Source: Gemmatimonadales bacterium (GTDB taxonomy: Bacteria; Krumholzibacteriota; Krumholzibacteriia; LZORAL124-64-63). Taken from it: a stretch of DNA of 64,000 nt. The notes under the pieces were generated by a model. That model did no database searches and was not told the origin of the DNA. It saw only the letters and a program-made list of their open reading frames with translations. How positions within the stretch are numbered: position 1 is the first letter of the stretch; each line of letters begins with the position of its first letter. Shown one piece after another: positions 25,903 to 34,314 of the stretch. Both the position numbers and the translations under genes were made by a program. The stretch spans positions 1 through 64,000 of the forward strand of contig JAHOYV010000017.1 of NCBI GenBank assembly GCA_019038745.1, written 5' to 3'.

Positions 25903-26837
25903 TGGTCTGCTCCCGCGTCTTTGGCCATCAGGTGGGAAAGAGTACTCTCGTAGAATTGGAGCAGGAAAGTCAGACTCTGCTCGTTTACAGGTACCAGCGG
26001 CAAGCGGGGATCTCTTTTACACAGCCCGGCTAGGCTCAACAATTCCTTGACCGGAACCGGATTGGTTTCTACAAAGCAGGCATTTGTGATTGGGTCAAAG
26101 GCGCGAGACATGGGCCAGGCCTGGTTCAAGTCCCCAGCCTGCCAGGCTTCCCATAACCGCACCATTGCACCGGGCAACAGATTGCCGACCACGCTGATGG
26201 CCCCGCAACCTCCGAGGCCGAATATCTGAAAATTCAAGCCATCATCCCCGGAGAAGACCTTGAGGTCGCACAGGGCGATCGCCTGCTCGATTTGGGGCAG
26301 GTTTCCGCTAGCTTCCTTGAGAGCAACGATATTTGGTTCAGCACTTAGTTGTGCCGCCGTTTCAGGCAGTATGTTGACTGCAGTGCGTCCGGGGACGTTG
26401 TACAAAACCAGTGGTATGTCCACAGCCCGGGCCACTTCCCGATAATGTGCCAGCAGACCGGCCTGCTGTGGTTTGTTGTAGAAGGGGGTGATGAGCATGG
26501 CGGCGTCGGCCCCCCACTCCTTGACATCCCTTGTCAGGGACTTGGTCAATTCCGTGGAGTTGGAACCGGAACCAGCCACGACTGCGCACTTACCCTTGCA
26601 CATCGCCACTGTCGTTCGAACCAGCCACTCCTTTTCGGCTCGGGAAAGAACAGCCGCCTCACCGGTACAACCGATGGGAACGACTCCCGCAACCCCGGCG
26701 GAGATTTGCCGGGCCACAAGATTTTCCCAGGCCTGCTTGTCGATCTGATCTCCTGTGAAGGGAGTAACCAAAGCAGTATAGACACCGGATGGTATTTCCC
26801 AGGTCTTGCTGGTGTTGTTTTTGCTGTTTTCAGACAT
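25899..26837 (-). CDS. dapA: 4-hydroxy-tetrahydrodipicolinate synthase
   Basis: Condenses pyruvate with aspartate semialdehyde, the first committed step toward lysine and DAP. The 312 residues form a TIM barrel with GCTGEAAVLSRAEKE, the catalytic tyrosine in LVLYNVPGRTAVN and the Schiff-base lysine in IVALKEASGN. GDDGLNFQIFGLGGCGAISV follows, as in the family. The first ~12 residues (Asn/Ser/Lys-rich) are an extra lead. It overlaps dapF by 1 nt (TAATG) and dapB by 4 nt, so dapF-dapA-dapB are probably made from one message. No lysine riboswitch is seen in front of the cluster. Confidence 0.97.
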   Translation of the reverse strand: MSENSKNNTSKTWEIPSGVYTALVTPFTGDQIDKQAWENLVARQISAGVAGVVPIGCTGEAAVLSRAEKEWLVRTTVAMCKGKCAVVAGSGSNSTELTKSLTRDVKEWGADAAMLITPFYNKPQQAGLLAHYREVARAVDIPLVLYNVPGRTAVNILPETAAQLSAEPNIVALKEASGNLPQIEQAIALCDLKVFSGDDGLNFQIFGLGGCGAISVVGNLLPGAMVRLWEAWQAGDLNQAWPMSRAFDPITNACFVETNPVPVKELLSLAGLCKRDPRLPLVPVNEQSLTFLLQFYESTLSHLMAKDAGADH

Positions 26838-27655
26838 TATCTGGCTACCTCTCCCTGAAAGCTGAATCTCGCCGGGCCACGCAGGAGCAGTTTATCATTC
26901 TCGGCATCTACCGTGACCCTCAACAGATCACCACTGCGTGCGCGCAGGGCAACCGGGCTTTCGGCTCGTCCCAATCGGCACAGTATCACCGCCGAGGCGG
27001 AAGCGCCAGTTCCGCAGGCCAGTGTTTCGGCCTCTACCCCCCGCTCGTAGGTCCGGATCTGGAAGATGGGTGATCCTTCAGCGGTTCTATCAACCGAAGG
27101 TCCCACCCAGTTTACATTGGTTCCGGCCGGAGCGAATTCCGCCTGGTAACGGAATTGCCGACCGTATCGCTCAACATTGATTGAATCTACATCCGCTACT
27201 GGAATCACAAGGTGAGGTACGCCGGTGTTGCAGGAATGATGTTCGGTCCAGGGAGAATCGGCAACGGTTCGTTCGAGCATAAGATCCCGCCATGTAGGCA
27301 GGGAGATTTCAACATCGTCAGGTCCAAAGAGCTTTCCAGTCAGAATCCCTGATTCAGTGACGAAGCGGCATTCGTTATCAATCCATCCCATTTTTCCCGC
27401 AAAGGCAACGCTGCACCGGGCGCCGTTCCCACACATCTCGGCCTCCCGTCCATCCGCGTTGTAGTAGCTCATTCGGAAGTCCACGCCGGGGTCGTTTCCC
27501 GGGAGCAAAATAATCAGACCGTCCGCGCCGATTCCCAGTCTCCGGTGACACAGGGCGGCGATCCGTTCCGAAGATAGGAGCTTAGCAGGTAGATCACGCC
27601 CATCCAGCATAATGAAATCGTTGCCGGCGCCGTGCATTTTTCGAAAACGCATCAT
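26837..27655 (-). CDS. dapF: Diaminopimelate epimerase
   Basis: Interconverts LL- and meso-diaminopimelate using two cysteines as acid and base. Both are present: the first in EMCGNGARC and the second in LACGTGASAS. It starts MRFRKMHGAGNDFIMLDG, the standard N-terminus, and is 272 residues. ATG 27655 overlaps the stop of the upstream lipoprotein gene (ATGA). DapF supplies meso-DAP for peptidoglycan, acting with DapA and DapB directly downstream. Confidence 0.97.
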   Translation of the reverse strand: MMRFRKMHGAGNDFIMLDGRDLPAKLLSSERIAALCHRRLGIGADGLIILLPGNDPGVDFRMSYYNADGREAEMCGNGARCSVAFAGKMGWIDNECRFVTESGILTGKLFGPDDVEISLPTWRDLMLERTVADSPWTEHHSCNTGVPHLVIPVADVDSINVERYGRQFRYQAEFAPAGTNVNWVGPSVDRTAEGSPIFQIRTYERGVEAETLACGTGASASAVILCRLGRAESPVALRARSGDLLRVTVDAENDKLLLRGPARFSFQGEVAR

Positions 27656-28905
27656 TCCGATTCCAATCCTTCATCCAGGACCTGTTCCATTCCTGACTCC
27701 GTTTCGGGACCCTCGGCTTCGGGAAACAACCCCGTGCTGTCTGCTTCGGCCACCCCAAGGGTGTCGGGTAAGGCGGGAGGAGGCGCTATCCATGAGACCA
27801 GGGAATCCCCAAGCGCCGGCACAATGAATCCAGCCTCCAGTCCCGGCTCCAAATTGATTTCTTCGACAAGACCCCAGGGTTCCAGGAACCAGGCGGTGGT
27901 ATCCATGTCGGCTGCGGCAGGCAGGCCGTACACCGAATCCGGAACGGCGCTGAAAGTGGAATCCCCATCCATATCGACGAAGACGACGACCCTGTTCAGG
28001 TGAGGGACGACATTGGGTATCCGGCCCCCTTCTGCCGGGTCCAACCAGCCGAATGTCTGCCGACCCTGAACCGCCGGCGCGGGGACCCACCCGGTATCGG
28101 CATCGGAAACCGACATGGCCCAGGCCCCGATACCCCCCACCCATTCCGGCAGGTCGAAAGACTCGGTAGTCAGGGTGCCTGGCTCGTTCCAGGGATAAAG
28201 TGTCGTTGTCCCGGCTGCGGCGGTGCTGAACTCGCTGTTGATGCTGAGAGTATCGGCAAGCAGGCGCTGGGCCTCCTTCTCACCGAGCCTCAGGTTGTTG
28301 TCAGTGTCCGCGAAGGCCCGCATCAGCCATGGGCCGCCGGGAACAGGCAGCCATTCGAAGCGGAAGGTGCCGGTAGAATCAGAGGTGGCCCGGCGCAAAA
28401 GAGTCTGCTGAAAGTATTCCAGGGTATCGGGCGGGACGGCGAACAATTCAACAACGGCACCGTCAAGGGCCATGTCTGCCATTAACAGCTGACCCGTGAC
28501 CCTACCAGAAAAAATGGAGTCCCCCGTGGCCAGGGGGTAGCGGCGGGATTTTTCGTCCTTGATGCGGTGGGAATCCGTCATTCCCGGCAGCAACTCCACC
28601 ACGATCAAAGTGTCGGCAGGCAGCGGCTCCGTGAGGAAAACTTCGGCTTCGGTGGCCCCGTGCCATTTGGTTTTTTTGAATTCCTGCTCGGGAAAAAGGC
28701 TCAACCAGGAGATAGCGTTGGCACGGTCCATCTTTTCGGAGAAGCGAAATCGCAACACCTGGCATCCGGCGAGGCCGACGGCCGCACTATCCGGCTTGAA
28801 CGACACGACATGCGGTGGAGTTTTGTCGATTGGACCACCCAGGGGAGGCTCTACGATTGCACAGGCGGAGGCCAAGGCCAGGCTCGTAATCAAAGCCAAG
28901 CCCAT
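27652..28905 (-). CDS. Predicted lipoprotein with Ig-like N-terminal domain
   Basis: About 417 residues of unknown function. A short hydrophobic leader ends in ALASAC, a plausible lipobox, followed by PPLGGPIDKTPPHVVSFKPDSAAVG. The C-x-x-x-x-P-x-GGP-x-D-x-x-PP-x-V pattern is typical of the Ig-like (Big_5/SbsA-type) lipoproteins common in Bacteroidota and related phyla. An Ig-like fold (LRFRFSEKMDRANA) comes next, then carboxypeptidase-like beta segments (FRFEWLPVPGGPWLMRAFAD-type, with a DTDNN turn). ATG 28905 has GGAAG 7 nt upstream; a TTG at 28911 is possible. No positive charge precedes the hydrophobic core from either start, so the true start may lie slightly upstream. Overlapping dapF by 4 nt, it is probably co-transcribed, but no link to lysine synthesis is implied. 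Confidence 0.7.
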   Translation of the reverse strand: MGLALITSLALASACAIVEPPLGGPIDKTPPHVVSFKPDSAAVGLAGCQVLRFRFSEKMDRANAISWLSLFPEQEFKKTKWHGATEAEVFLTEPLPADTLIVVELLPGMTDSHRIKDEKSRRYPLATGDSIFSGRVTGQLLMADMALDGAVVELFAVPPDTLEYFQQTLLRRATSDSTGTFRFEWLPVPGGPWLMRAFADTDNNLRLGEKEAQRLLADTLSINSEFSTAAAGTTTLYPWNEPGTLTTESFDLPEWVGGIGAWAMSVSDADTGWVPAPAVQGRQTFGWLDPAEGGRIPNVVPHLNRVVVFVDMDGDSTFSAVPDSVYGLPAAADMDTTAWFLEPWGLVEEINLEPGLEAGFIVPALGDSLVSWIAPPPALPDTLGVAEADSTGLFPEAEGPETESGMEQVLDEGLESE

Positions 28906-28947
28906 GACCAATCTTCCGCCATGCAGCCTTTCGGGGATGTCAGCCTC

Positions 28948-29862
28948 CTACTTGATCAGGGTGGCCATGATGGCCCGCTGAGCGTGCATCCTGTTTTCCG
29001 CTTCATCGAACACTACCGAATGTGGCCCGTCCATCACTTCGTCGGTAATTTCCTCGCCCCGATGCGCGGGCAGGCAGTGCAGGACGATATGTTCCTTGTC
29101 GGCCCCGGCCAGCAATTCTGTGCTGATCTGGAAGGGAGCAAAGTCCTTGCGCCTCTTAACGGCCTCTTCTTCCTGGCCCATACTGTAGAAAGCATCACTG
29201 TATATAACGTGGGCCCCTTCGACTGCTTCTTTCGGATCGTAGGTGATCATGAAGGAGGCACCAGCGGCCTCGGCCTTGTTCATGATCTTCTCATCCGGCT
29301 CATAACCCTCCGGGCAGGCCAGGATGAAATTGAAGGGGAAGCGGATGGCGGCGTTCAACCAACTGTTGGCCAGGTTGTTTCCGTCTCCGACCATGACCAC
29401 GGTCTTGCCGTCGATTGAGCCCAGGTGTTCTTCCACGGTCATGATGTCGGCCATGACCTGGCATGGGTGCGAAAGATCGGTCAGGCCGTTGATCACCGGA
29501 ACATCGGCGTGGCGGGCCAGCTGAACAACCTCTTCATGATCAAACCAGCGGATCATTATCCCGTCGCAGAACCGACTCATCACCTTGGCCACGTCGTATA
29601 CCGACTCACGGGTTCCCATCCCGATTTCCTTGTCGGTGATGAAGAGGGTTTCTCCACCCAGTTGGCGAAAGCCCACTTCGAAACTGACTCTGGTACGCAG
29701 ACTGGGTTTGGCGAAAACACAAGCCAGTATCCGGTTCGAGTGGGTATGCGGAAGTCGGTGCTCTCGGGCCAATGGCTTCTGTTCACGAGCCAGGGTCAGG
29801 ATAGCGCGCAGGTCCTCCGTCGTGTATTGGTCGATGGACAGGAAATCCTTCATTTCAGCCAC
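28948..29862 (-). CDS. argF: Ornithine carbamoyltransferase
   Basis: Makes citrulline from ornithine and carbamoyl phosphate in arginine synthesis. The 304 residues have the carbamoyl-phosphate motif FAKPSLRTRVSFE (SLRTR in place of the more common STRTR), DLSHPCQVMAD, GDGNNLANSW and the ornithine-site HCLPAHRGEEI. The last motif argues for OTCase rather than ATCase or the acetylornithine enzyme. Initiation is at GTG 29862 with AGGAGG 8 nt upstream; an internal ATG four codons later is the alternative. It is 120 bp after hslU and 42 bp before the lipoprotein gene. No ARG box is evident. Confidence 0.94.
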   Translation of the reverse strand: MAEMKDFLSIDQYTTEDLRAILTLAREQKPLAREHRLPHTHSNRILACVFAKPSLRTRVSFEVGFRQLGGETLFITDKEIGMGTRESVYDVAKVMSRFCDGIMIRWFDHEEVVQLARHADVPVINGLTDLSHPCQVMADIMTVEEHLGSIDGKTVVMVGDGNNLANSWLNAAIRFPFNFILACPEGYEPDEKIMNKAEAAGASFMITYDPKEAVEGAHVIYSDAFYSMGQEEEAVKRRKDFAPFQISTELLAGADKEHIVLHCLPAHRGEEITDEVMDGPHSVVFDEAENRMHAQRAIMATLIK

Positions 29863-29982
29863 TAGGGTGTCCTCCTGGTTTATCGGTTACGATTCAATTT
29901 ACGCTCCAACAAAATAGCCCATCCCGGCTGCCAGTCCACCCCCAACCTTTCCCGCTGCTCTGGCCCCTGGCTATAGGCACCA

Positions 29983-31344
29983 TTACAAAATGTAGCGGGT
30001 AAGGTCCTCATCCTGGATGATATCCGCCAAACGCTCTCTGACGAAATCCTTGTCCACGGTTACGGCACTGGTTCCGGAATCAGGCACCTGGAAAAGCAAG
30101 TCCTCTAGCAGATGCGCCATGATGGTCTGGAGCCGGCGGGCCCCGATGTTTTCCATCCGCCGGTTTACCTCGGCAGCCAGGCGGGCCAGTTCGGCAATGG
30201 CCTCGGTGGTAAATTCCAGATGGCAGCCATCCACTCCCAGCATTGACTCGTACTGGCGAAGTAGACTGCCCTCGGTTTCGCCTAGAATCCGCACCAGGTC
30301 GGACTCGGTCAGACTATCCAGCTCCACCCGGATCGGGAAGCGTCCCTGCAGCTCGGGGATCAGGTCGCTGGGCTTGCTCATGTGGAAGGCACCGGCAGCG
30401 ATGAAGAGGATATGATCGGTTTTTACCACGCCGTGCTTGGTGCTGATGGCTGAACCTTCAACGATGGGCAACAGGTCACGCTGGACACCCTCACGACTGA
30501 CATCGGGCCCGGAGCCGTGACTGCTCTTGCCGGCGATCTTGTCTATCTCGTCCAGGAAGATGATCCCTCCGTTCTCTACCAGTTCCATGGCCTCGGTGAT
30601 GACCTGGTCCATGTCCAGACGGAGGGCGGATTCCTGTTCCTGTAAAACGCGACGGGCTTTGCTCACCGGCACCTTCTTGTCGACCTGTTGCTTGGGAAAA
30701 ATATTCTTCAGGCTTTCGCCGAAGGAAGCGTCGAATTCCTCGCCGGCCGAAGTAAAGATATTGGCGATGGGCATCTTGGACTGCTCGCTGGTGATGGTGA
30801 CTTCCTTGTCGTCCAGCGTACCTTCCCTCAGTTGATTGCGAATCTTGTCCCTGCTGCGTTGCCAGCGGGCCCTGCGTTCTGGATCCTGCTCCAACCCGGG
30901 TAGGGAGGGGAAAAGGATGTCCACCAATTTCTCCTCCACGGCAAGGTCGATATCGGTCGTGAACTGGGCTTCGGCCTTTTTGCGGATCAGGGCGATGGCG
31001 TTTTCCACCAGGTCGCGGATCATGGAATCCACGTCCCGACCGACGTATCCCTTTTCAGTGAACTTGGTAGCCTCGACCTTCAGAAAGGGCAGATCCGCCA
31101 GCTGGGAAAGACGACGGGCTATCTCGGTCTTGCCCACGCCGGTCGGTCCTATGAGGATGATGTTGTTGGGCACTACCTCCTGGCGCAGGTCCTCGGGAAG
31201 CTGCATCCGTCGCCAACGGTTGCGCAGGGCGATGGCCACGGATCGTTTCGCGTCATCCTGTCCTATAATGTACCGATCCAGCATGGCTACAATCTCGGCG
31301 CAGGTCCACATGTTCCGTTCCTGGATTTGCTTAACCCTCATCAT
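29983..31344 (-). CDS. hslU: ATP-dependent protease ATPase subunit HslU
   Basis: AAA+ unfoldase that feeds substrates to HslV. About 453 residues: Walker A GPTGVGKTE, TEKGYVGRDVDSMIRDL, the intermediate domain, Walker B GGIIFLDEIDKIAG and the C-terminal EDLTRYIL that docks into HslV. Two adjacent ATGs (31344, 31341) follow AAGGA; either start overlaps the hslV stop by about 11-14 bp. The longer frame to 31554 is read across hslV and is not conserved. It belongs to the topA-trmFO-xerC-hslV-hslU block. Confidence 0.97.
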   Translation of the reverse strand: MMRVKQIQERNMWTCAEIVAMLDRYIIGQDDAKRSVAIALRNRWRRMQLPEDLRQEVVPNNIILIGPTGVGKTEIARRLSQLADLPFLKVEATKFTEKGYVGRDVDSMIRDLVENAIALIRKKAEAQFTTDIDLAVEEKLVDILFPSLPGLEQDPERRARWQRSRDKIRNQLREGTLDDKEVTITSEQSKMPIANIFTSAGEEFDASFGESLKNIFPKQQVDKKVPVSKARRVLQEQESALRLDMDQVITEAMELVENGGIIFLDEIDKIAGKSSHGSGPDVSREGVQRDLLPIVEGSAISTKHGVVKTDHILFIAAGAFHMSKPSDLIPELQGRFPIRVELDSLTESDLVRILGETEGSLLRQYESMLGVDGCHLEFTTEAIAELARLAAEVNRRMENIGARRLQTIMAHLLEDLLFQVPDSGTSAVTVDKDFVRERLADIIQDEDLTRYIL

Positions 31345-31906
31345 CGTTTCCTTCCGGGCTGCCGGTACCCTCGCCGTCCAGTTCCAGGACGGTGATGTTG
31401 TCGTTGGTGTAGATGCAGATTTCCCCGGCCAGTTCCAGGCCTCGGCGACAGATGTCCGCCGCGGACATCTCCGTGTGGCCAAGCAGGGCACGACCGGCGG
31501 CCAGTGCATAAGGTCCCCCGGAGCCGATGGCCGAGACCTTGTCGTCACTTTCAATGATATCGCCGTTTCCAGAGACGATGAAAATATTCTTGGCGTCCAT
31601 GACGATCATCATGGCCTCGAGTTTGCGGAGGATCCGGTCACTTCGCCACTCTCGCGCCAATTCCACGGTGGCCCGTTTCAAATGTCCCTGATATCGATCC
31701 AAATGCCCCTCGAATTTCTCGAACAAGGCAAAGGCATCGGCTGCTCCTCCTGCGAATCCCGTCAAAACCTTGCCCCCGAAAATTTTCCTGACCTTGACCG
31801 CACCATGCTTGACGGCAGTGTTCCCCAAAGTCACCTGGCCGTCGCTACCGATGGCGCCTTTTCCGTCGCGTTGGACCGCCAGGACGGTGGTTGATCTGAG
31901 TCTCAT
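31331..31906 (-). CDS. hslV: ATP-dependent protease subunit HslV
   Basis: Proteasome-like threonine peptidase. From ATG 31906 (GAGGA 5 nt upstream) the protein is 191 residues and begins MRLRSTTVLAVQRDGKGAIG. The second TT aligns with the N-terminal Thr of mature E. coli HslV, so a 5-residue propeptide (MRLRS) would have to be removed. GSDGQVTLGNT, GFAGGAADAF and IGSGGPYALAAGRALL are all typical. An acidic C-terminal extension (EGTGSPEGNDDEG) is unusual. A GTG at 31918 is the other possible start. It lies between xerC and hslU. Confidence 0.96.
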   Translation of the reverse strand: MRLRSTTVLAVQRDGKGAIGSDGQVTLGNTAVKHGAVKVRKIFGGKVLTGFAGGAADAFALFEKFEGHLDRYQGHLKRATVELAREWRSDRILRKLEAMMIVMDAKNIFIVSGNGDIIESDDKVSAIGSGGPYALAAGRALLGHTEMSAADICRRGLELAGEICIYTNDNITVLELDGEGTGSPEGNDDEG

Positions 31907-31917
31907 AATCTTCCTCA

Positions 31918-32883
31918 CTATTTTTTCGCCCGCTTGGCCCGTGGATGGGCTTGATCGAAGGCAGCTCTCAGGCGGCTCCGATCCAGATGCGTGTAGATCT
32001 GGGTCGTTGAAAGGTTCCGGTGACCCAGCAGTTCCTGAACGATACGGATTCCTGCTCCGCCCTCGAGCAAATGGGTGGCGAAGGAGTGGCGCAGGGTGTG
32101 GGGTGAAACCCCGGTCAGTCCCGCAAGTTTTCCGGCGTAATGGGACACCCTGTACTGGACGGTGCGGCGCGAAATGCGACGATACTGGCGGCCCAGGAAA
32201 ACCGGGTGCTCCTGCATCTCTCGGGGCAGGATCCCGTCCCGCAAGGCCAGCCAGACTTCAGGTTCCAGGCGACCGGCAAGATATTCTTCGAGAGCGTGCC
32301 GCGCTTGCCCGGCCAAGGGCATGAATCGTTCTCTTGAACCCTTGCCGCGAACCAACAGCTTCTCGGCGGGAAAATCGAGATCGCCCAGATTCATCCCTAC
32401 TACTTCGGCCAGCCGTAAGCCTAGCCCATAGATCATTTCCAGCAGAGTGAGGTCCCGACGTCCTTTTTCCTCGCAAGGGTCCGGCAACTCCAAAATATCC
32501 TGCACCAATTCCACGGTCAGGTCCCGGGGTAGACGTTTTTCCCGGCCCCCTCTGCCGGTCCGCAGGTTGGGCGGCGGACTCTGTACGGTTCGGTTGAGCA
32601 GCAGAAAACGATAGAAGGCCCGAATGGCAGCCAAGTGTCGGTCCACGGTACTCAAGCGGTATTCATGATCCCGCAACCTCGCCAGATGATTTCGTAAAAG
32701 GTCTTTTTGAGCATCCAGCCTTGCCCATTGAGTAGCGTCGGTTGGGTCATCCAGTACGCCGTAATCGATGGCACTGGCCAGGAATCTACGCACATCCCGA
32801 CAGTATGCTTCCACTGTGAGTGGACTCATACCCCGTTCGATGCCGAGGTATTCTGAAAAGGGCTGCAGGACATCTTGTGTCAT
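31918..32883 (-). CDS. xerC: Site-specific tyrosine recombinase, XerC/CodV-like
   Basis: The second Xer recombinase, 321 residues from ATG 32883 (GGAG 5 nt upstream). It carries R in YGLGLRLAEVVGM, K in RGKGSRERF, HTLRHSFATHLLEGGAGIR and the nucleophilic Y in STTQIYTHLD. Placement between trmFO and hslV is exactly that of B. subtilis codV (xerC), which supports XerC. The C-terminus ends in a basic AHPRAKRAKK. The N-terminal ~15 residues of the longer open frame (to 32928) are discarded for lack of a ribosome site. Confidence 0.88.
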   Translation of the reverse strand: MTQDVLQPFSEYLGIERGMSPLTVEAYCRDVRRFLASAIDYGVLDDPTDATQWARLDAQKDLLRNHLARLRDHEYRLSTVDRHLAAIRAFYRFLLLNRTVQSPPPNLRTGRGGREKRLPRDLTVELVQDILELPDPCEEKGRRDLTLLEMIYGLGLRLAEVVGMNLGDLDFPAEKLLVRGKGSRERFMPLAGQARHALEEYLAGRLEPEVWLALRDGILPREMQEHPVFLGRQYRRISRRTVQYRVSHYAGKLAGLTGVSPHTLRHSFATHLLEGGAGIRIVQELLGHRNLSTTQIYTHLDRSRLRAAFDQAHPRAKRAKK

Positions 32884-32967
32884 TGCATCTCCGGACCAAA
32901 AGACCCTGAAATCGTTGACTGCTACCAAGGAGCTCTAACGCAAGACTACAAACAGCCCATTGCCAAG

Positions 32968-34314
32968 TCAACGGCTCCCGCACAGGTTTGGAATATTCCC
33001 AACCCAATGCTCCAATGCTGCCATGGCGCGGGCCGATTTGGCGAGCTTCCGTTCACTCTTGCGACGGACCTTATGGGCAAGATCGGGCAACAATCCGAAA
33101 TTGGCGTTCATGGGCGAGAACCGGAGGGCGGTTTCATCGAAGAGGAAGCCCCCAAGCAGGGCTCCCATCATGGTTTCGGTGGGAAGGGGAGGCAAATTCT
33201 CACCCTTCAGCTCCGAGGCGATAAGCCAGGCCGTCAGCCACCCGGAGGCGATGGATTCGACATACCCCTCCACTCCGGAAATTTGACCAGCAATTCGGAT
33301 ATCGGGCCTCTCCCGCAAGGAGAAGTCACGAGACAAACAGCGGGGGGAATCCAAATAGAAATTCCGGTGCAGTTGTCCGAACCGAACGAATTCAGCCTTC
33401 TCCAATCCGGGAATCATCCGGAAGGTCCGTTTCTGCTCCCCGAACTTCAAACGGGTCTGGAAGCCCACCAAGCCGAACAAGGTACCTTCCCTGTTCTCCT
33501 GCCTCAATTGAACCACTGCATGCGGTCTAACACCAGTTTTGGGATCGATCAATCCAACGGGACGTAGAGGGCCGAAGGACAAGGACTGCGGCCCGGAGGC
33601 GGCAATCTCCTCGATGGGCTGGCAACCTGCGAAGAGGTCCCCCCGATCAAACTCCTGGACTTCCGCTTTTTCAGCCTCGACGAGCGATTGCTGAAAGGCG
33701 TCGTACTGCTCGTGGTCCAGGCCGGCGTTCAGATAATCCGCATCGCCTCGATCGTAACGCGCCGCTCGATACAAGAGCTCAAGATCAAGGGATTCCAGGG
33801 TAACGGTAGGAGCAATCGCATCGAAGAAATGAAGGGAGGGCCGGCCGGTGATGCGACCCACTTCCCGGGCCAGGTTAGGCTCCGTAAGCGGGCCGGTAGC
33901 TAAAACCCAGTGATGACCAAGTTGTTGCGGTAACTCCGTAATCAGTTCGCGGACGACTTCGACCCCGGACTCGGCAGCCAAGGCCTCTTCCACCCGAGCG
34001 GAAAACTCCTCCTTGTCCACTGCCAGCGCAGATCCGGCTGGGACGGACGCCTGTTTGGCCAGATCCAGGAGCCGGCAACCCAGGAGACCCAGTTCCTGTT
34101 TCAACAGGCCTGAAGGTGTACCCGGTGCTGTGCTTTTGAGGGAGTTGCTGCAAACAATCTCGGCAAGATTTCCGCTACGGTGGGCGGGCGTGGTAATTTC
34201 CGGTCGCATCTCATACAACCGAACCCGAATTCCGCAACGAGCCAGTTGCAAAGCGGCTTCGCAACCAGCCAATCCTCCGCCTACTACGGATACTTCAGCA
34301 GTTGGGCTGGTCAT
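32968..34314 (-). CDS. trmFO: Methylenetetrahydrofolate--tRNA-(uracil-5-)-methyltransferase TrmFO
   Basis: A folate- and FAD-dependent enzyme that makes m5U54 in the tRNA T-loop. 448 residues: FAD-binding VVGGGLAGCEAALQLA, RLYEMRP, the catalytic cysteine region EIVCSNSLKS and the second conserved cysteine in DLFAGCQPIEEIA. The ATG at 34314 overlaps the topA stop by 1 nt (TAATG). A folate-dependent TrmFO in place of SAM-dependent TrmA is known mainly from Gram-positives and some diderm phyla, and the topA-trmFO-xerC order is the same as in Bacillus. An 84-bp gap separates it from xerC. Confidence 0.96.
   Translation of the reverse strand: MTSPTAEVSVVGGGLAGCEAALQLARCGIRVRLYEMRPEITTPAHRSGNLAEIVCSNSLKSTAPGTPSGLLKQELGLLGCRLLDLAKQASVPAGSALAVDKEEFSARVEEALAAESGVEVVRELITELPQQLGHHWVLATGPLTEPNLAREVGRITGRPSLHFFDAIAPTVTLESLDLELLYRAARYDRGDADYLNAGLDHEQYDAFQQSLVEAEKAEVQEFDRGDLFAGCQPIEEIAASGPQSLSFGPLRPVGLIDPKTGVRPHAVVQLRQENREGTLFGLVGFQTRLKFGEQKRTFRMIPGLEKAEFVRFGQLHRNFYLDSPRCLSRDFSLRERPDIRIAGQISGVEGYVESIASGWLTAWLIASELKGENLPPLPTETMMGALLGGFLFDETALRFSPMNANFGLLPDLAHKVRRKSERKLAKSARAMAALEHWVGNIPNLCGSR

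Noticed and set aside
28567-29418. 283-codon + strand frame opposite argF and the lipoprotein gene
   Set aside because: Antisense to OTCase motifs (HCLPA, GDGNN) that are clearly the coding strand.
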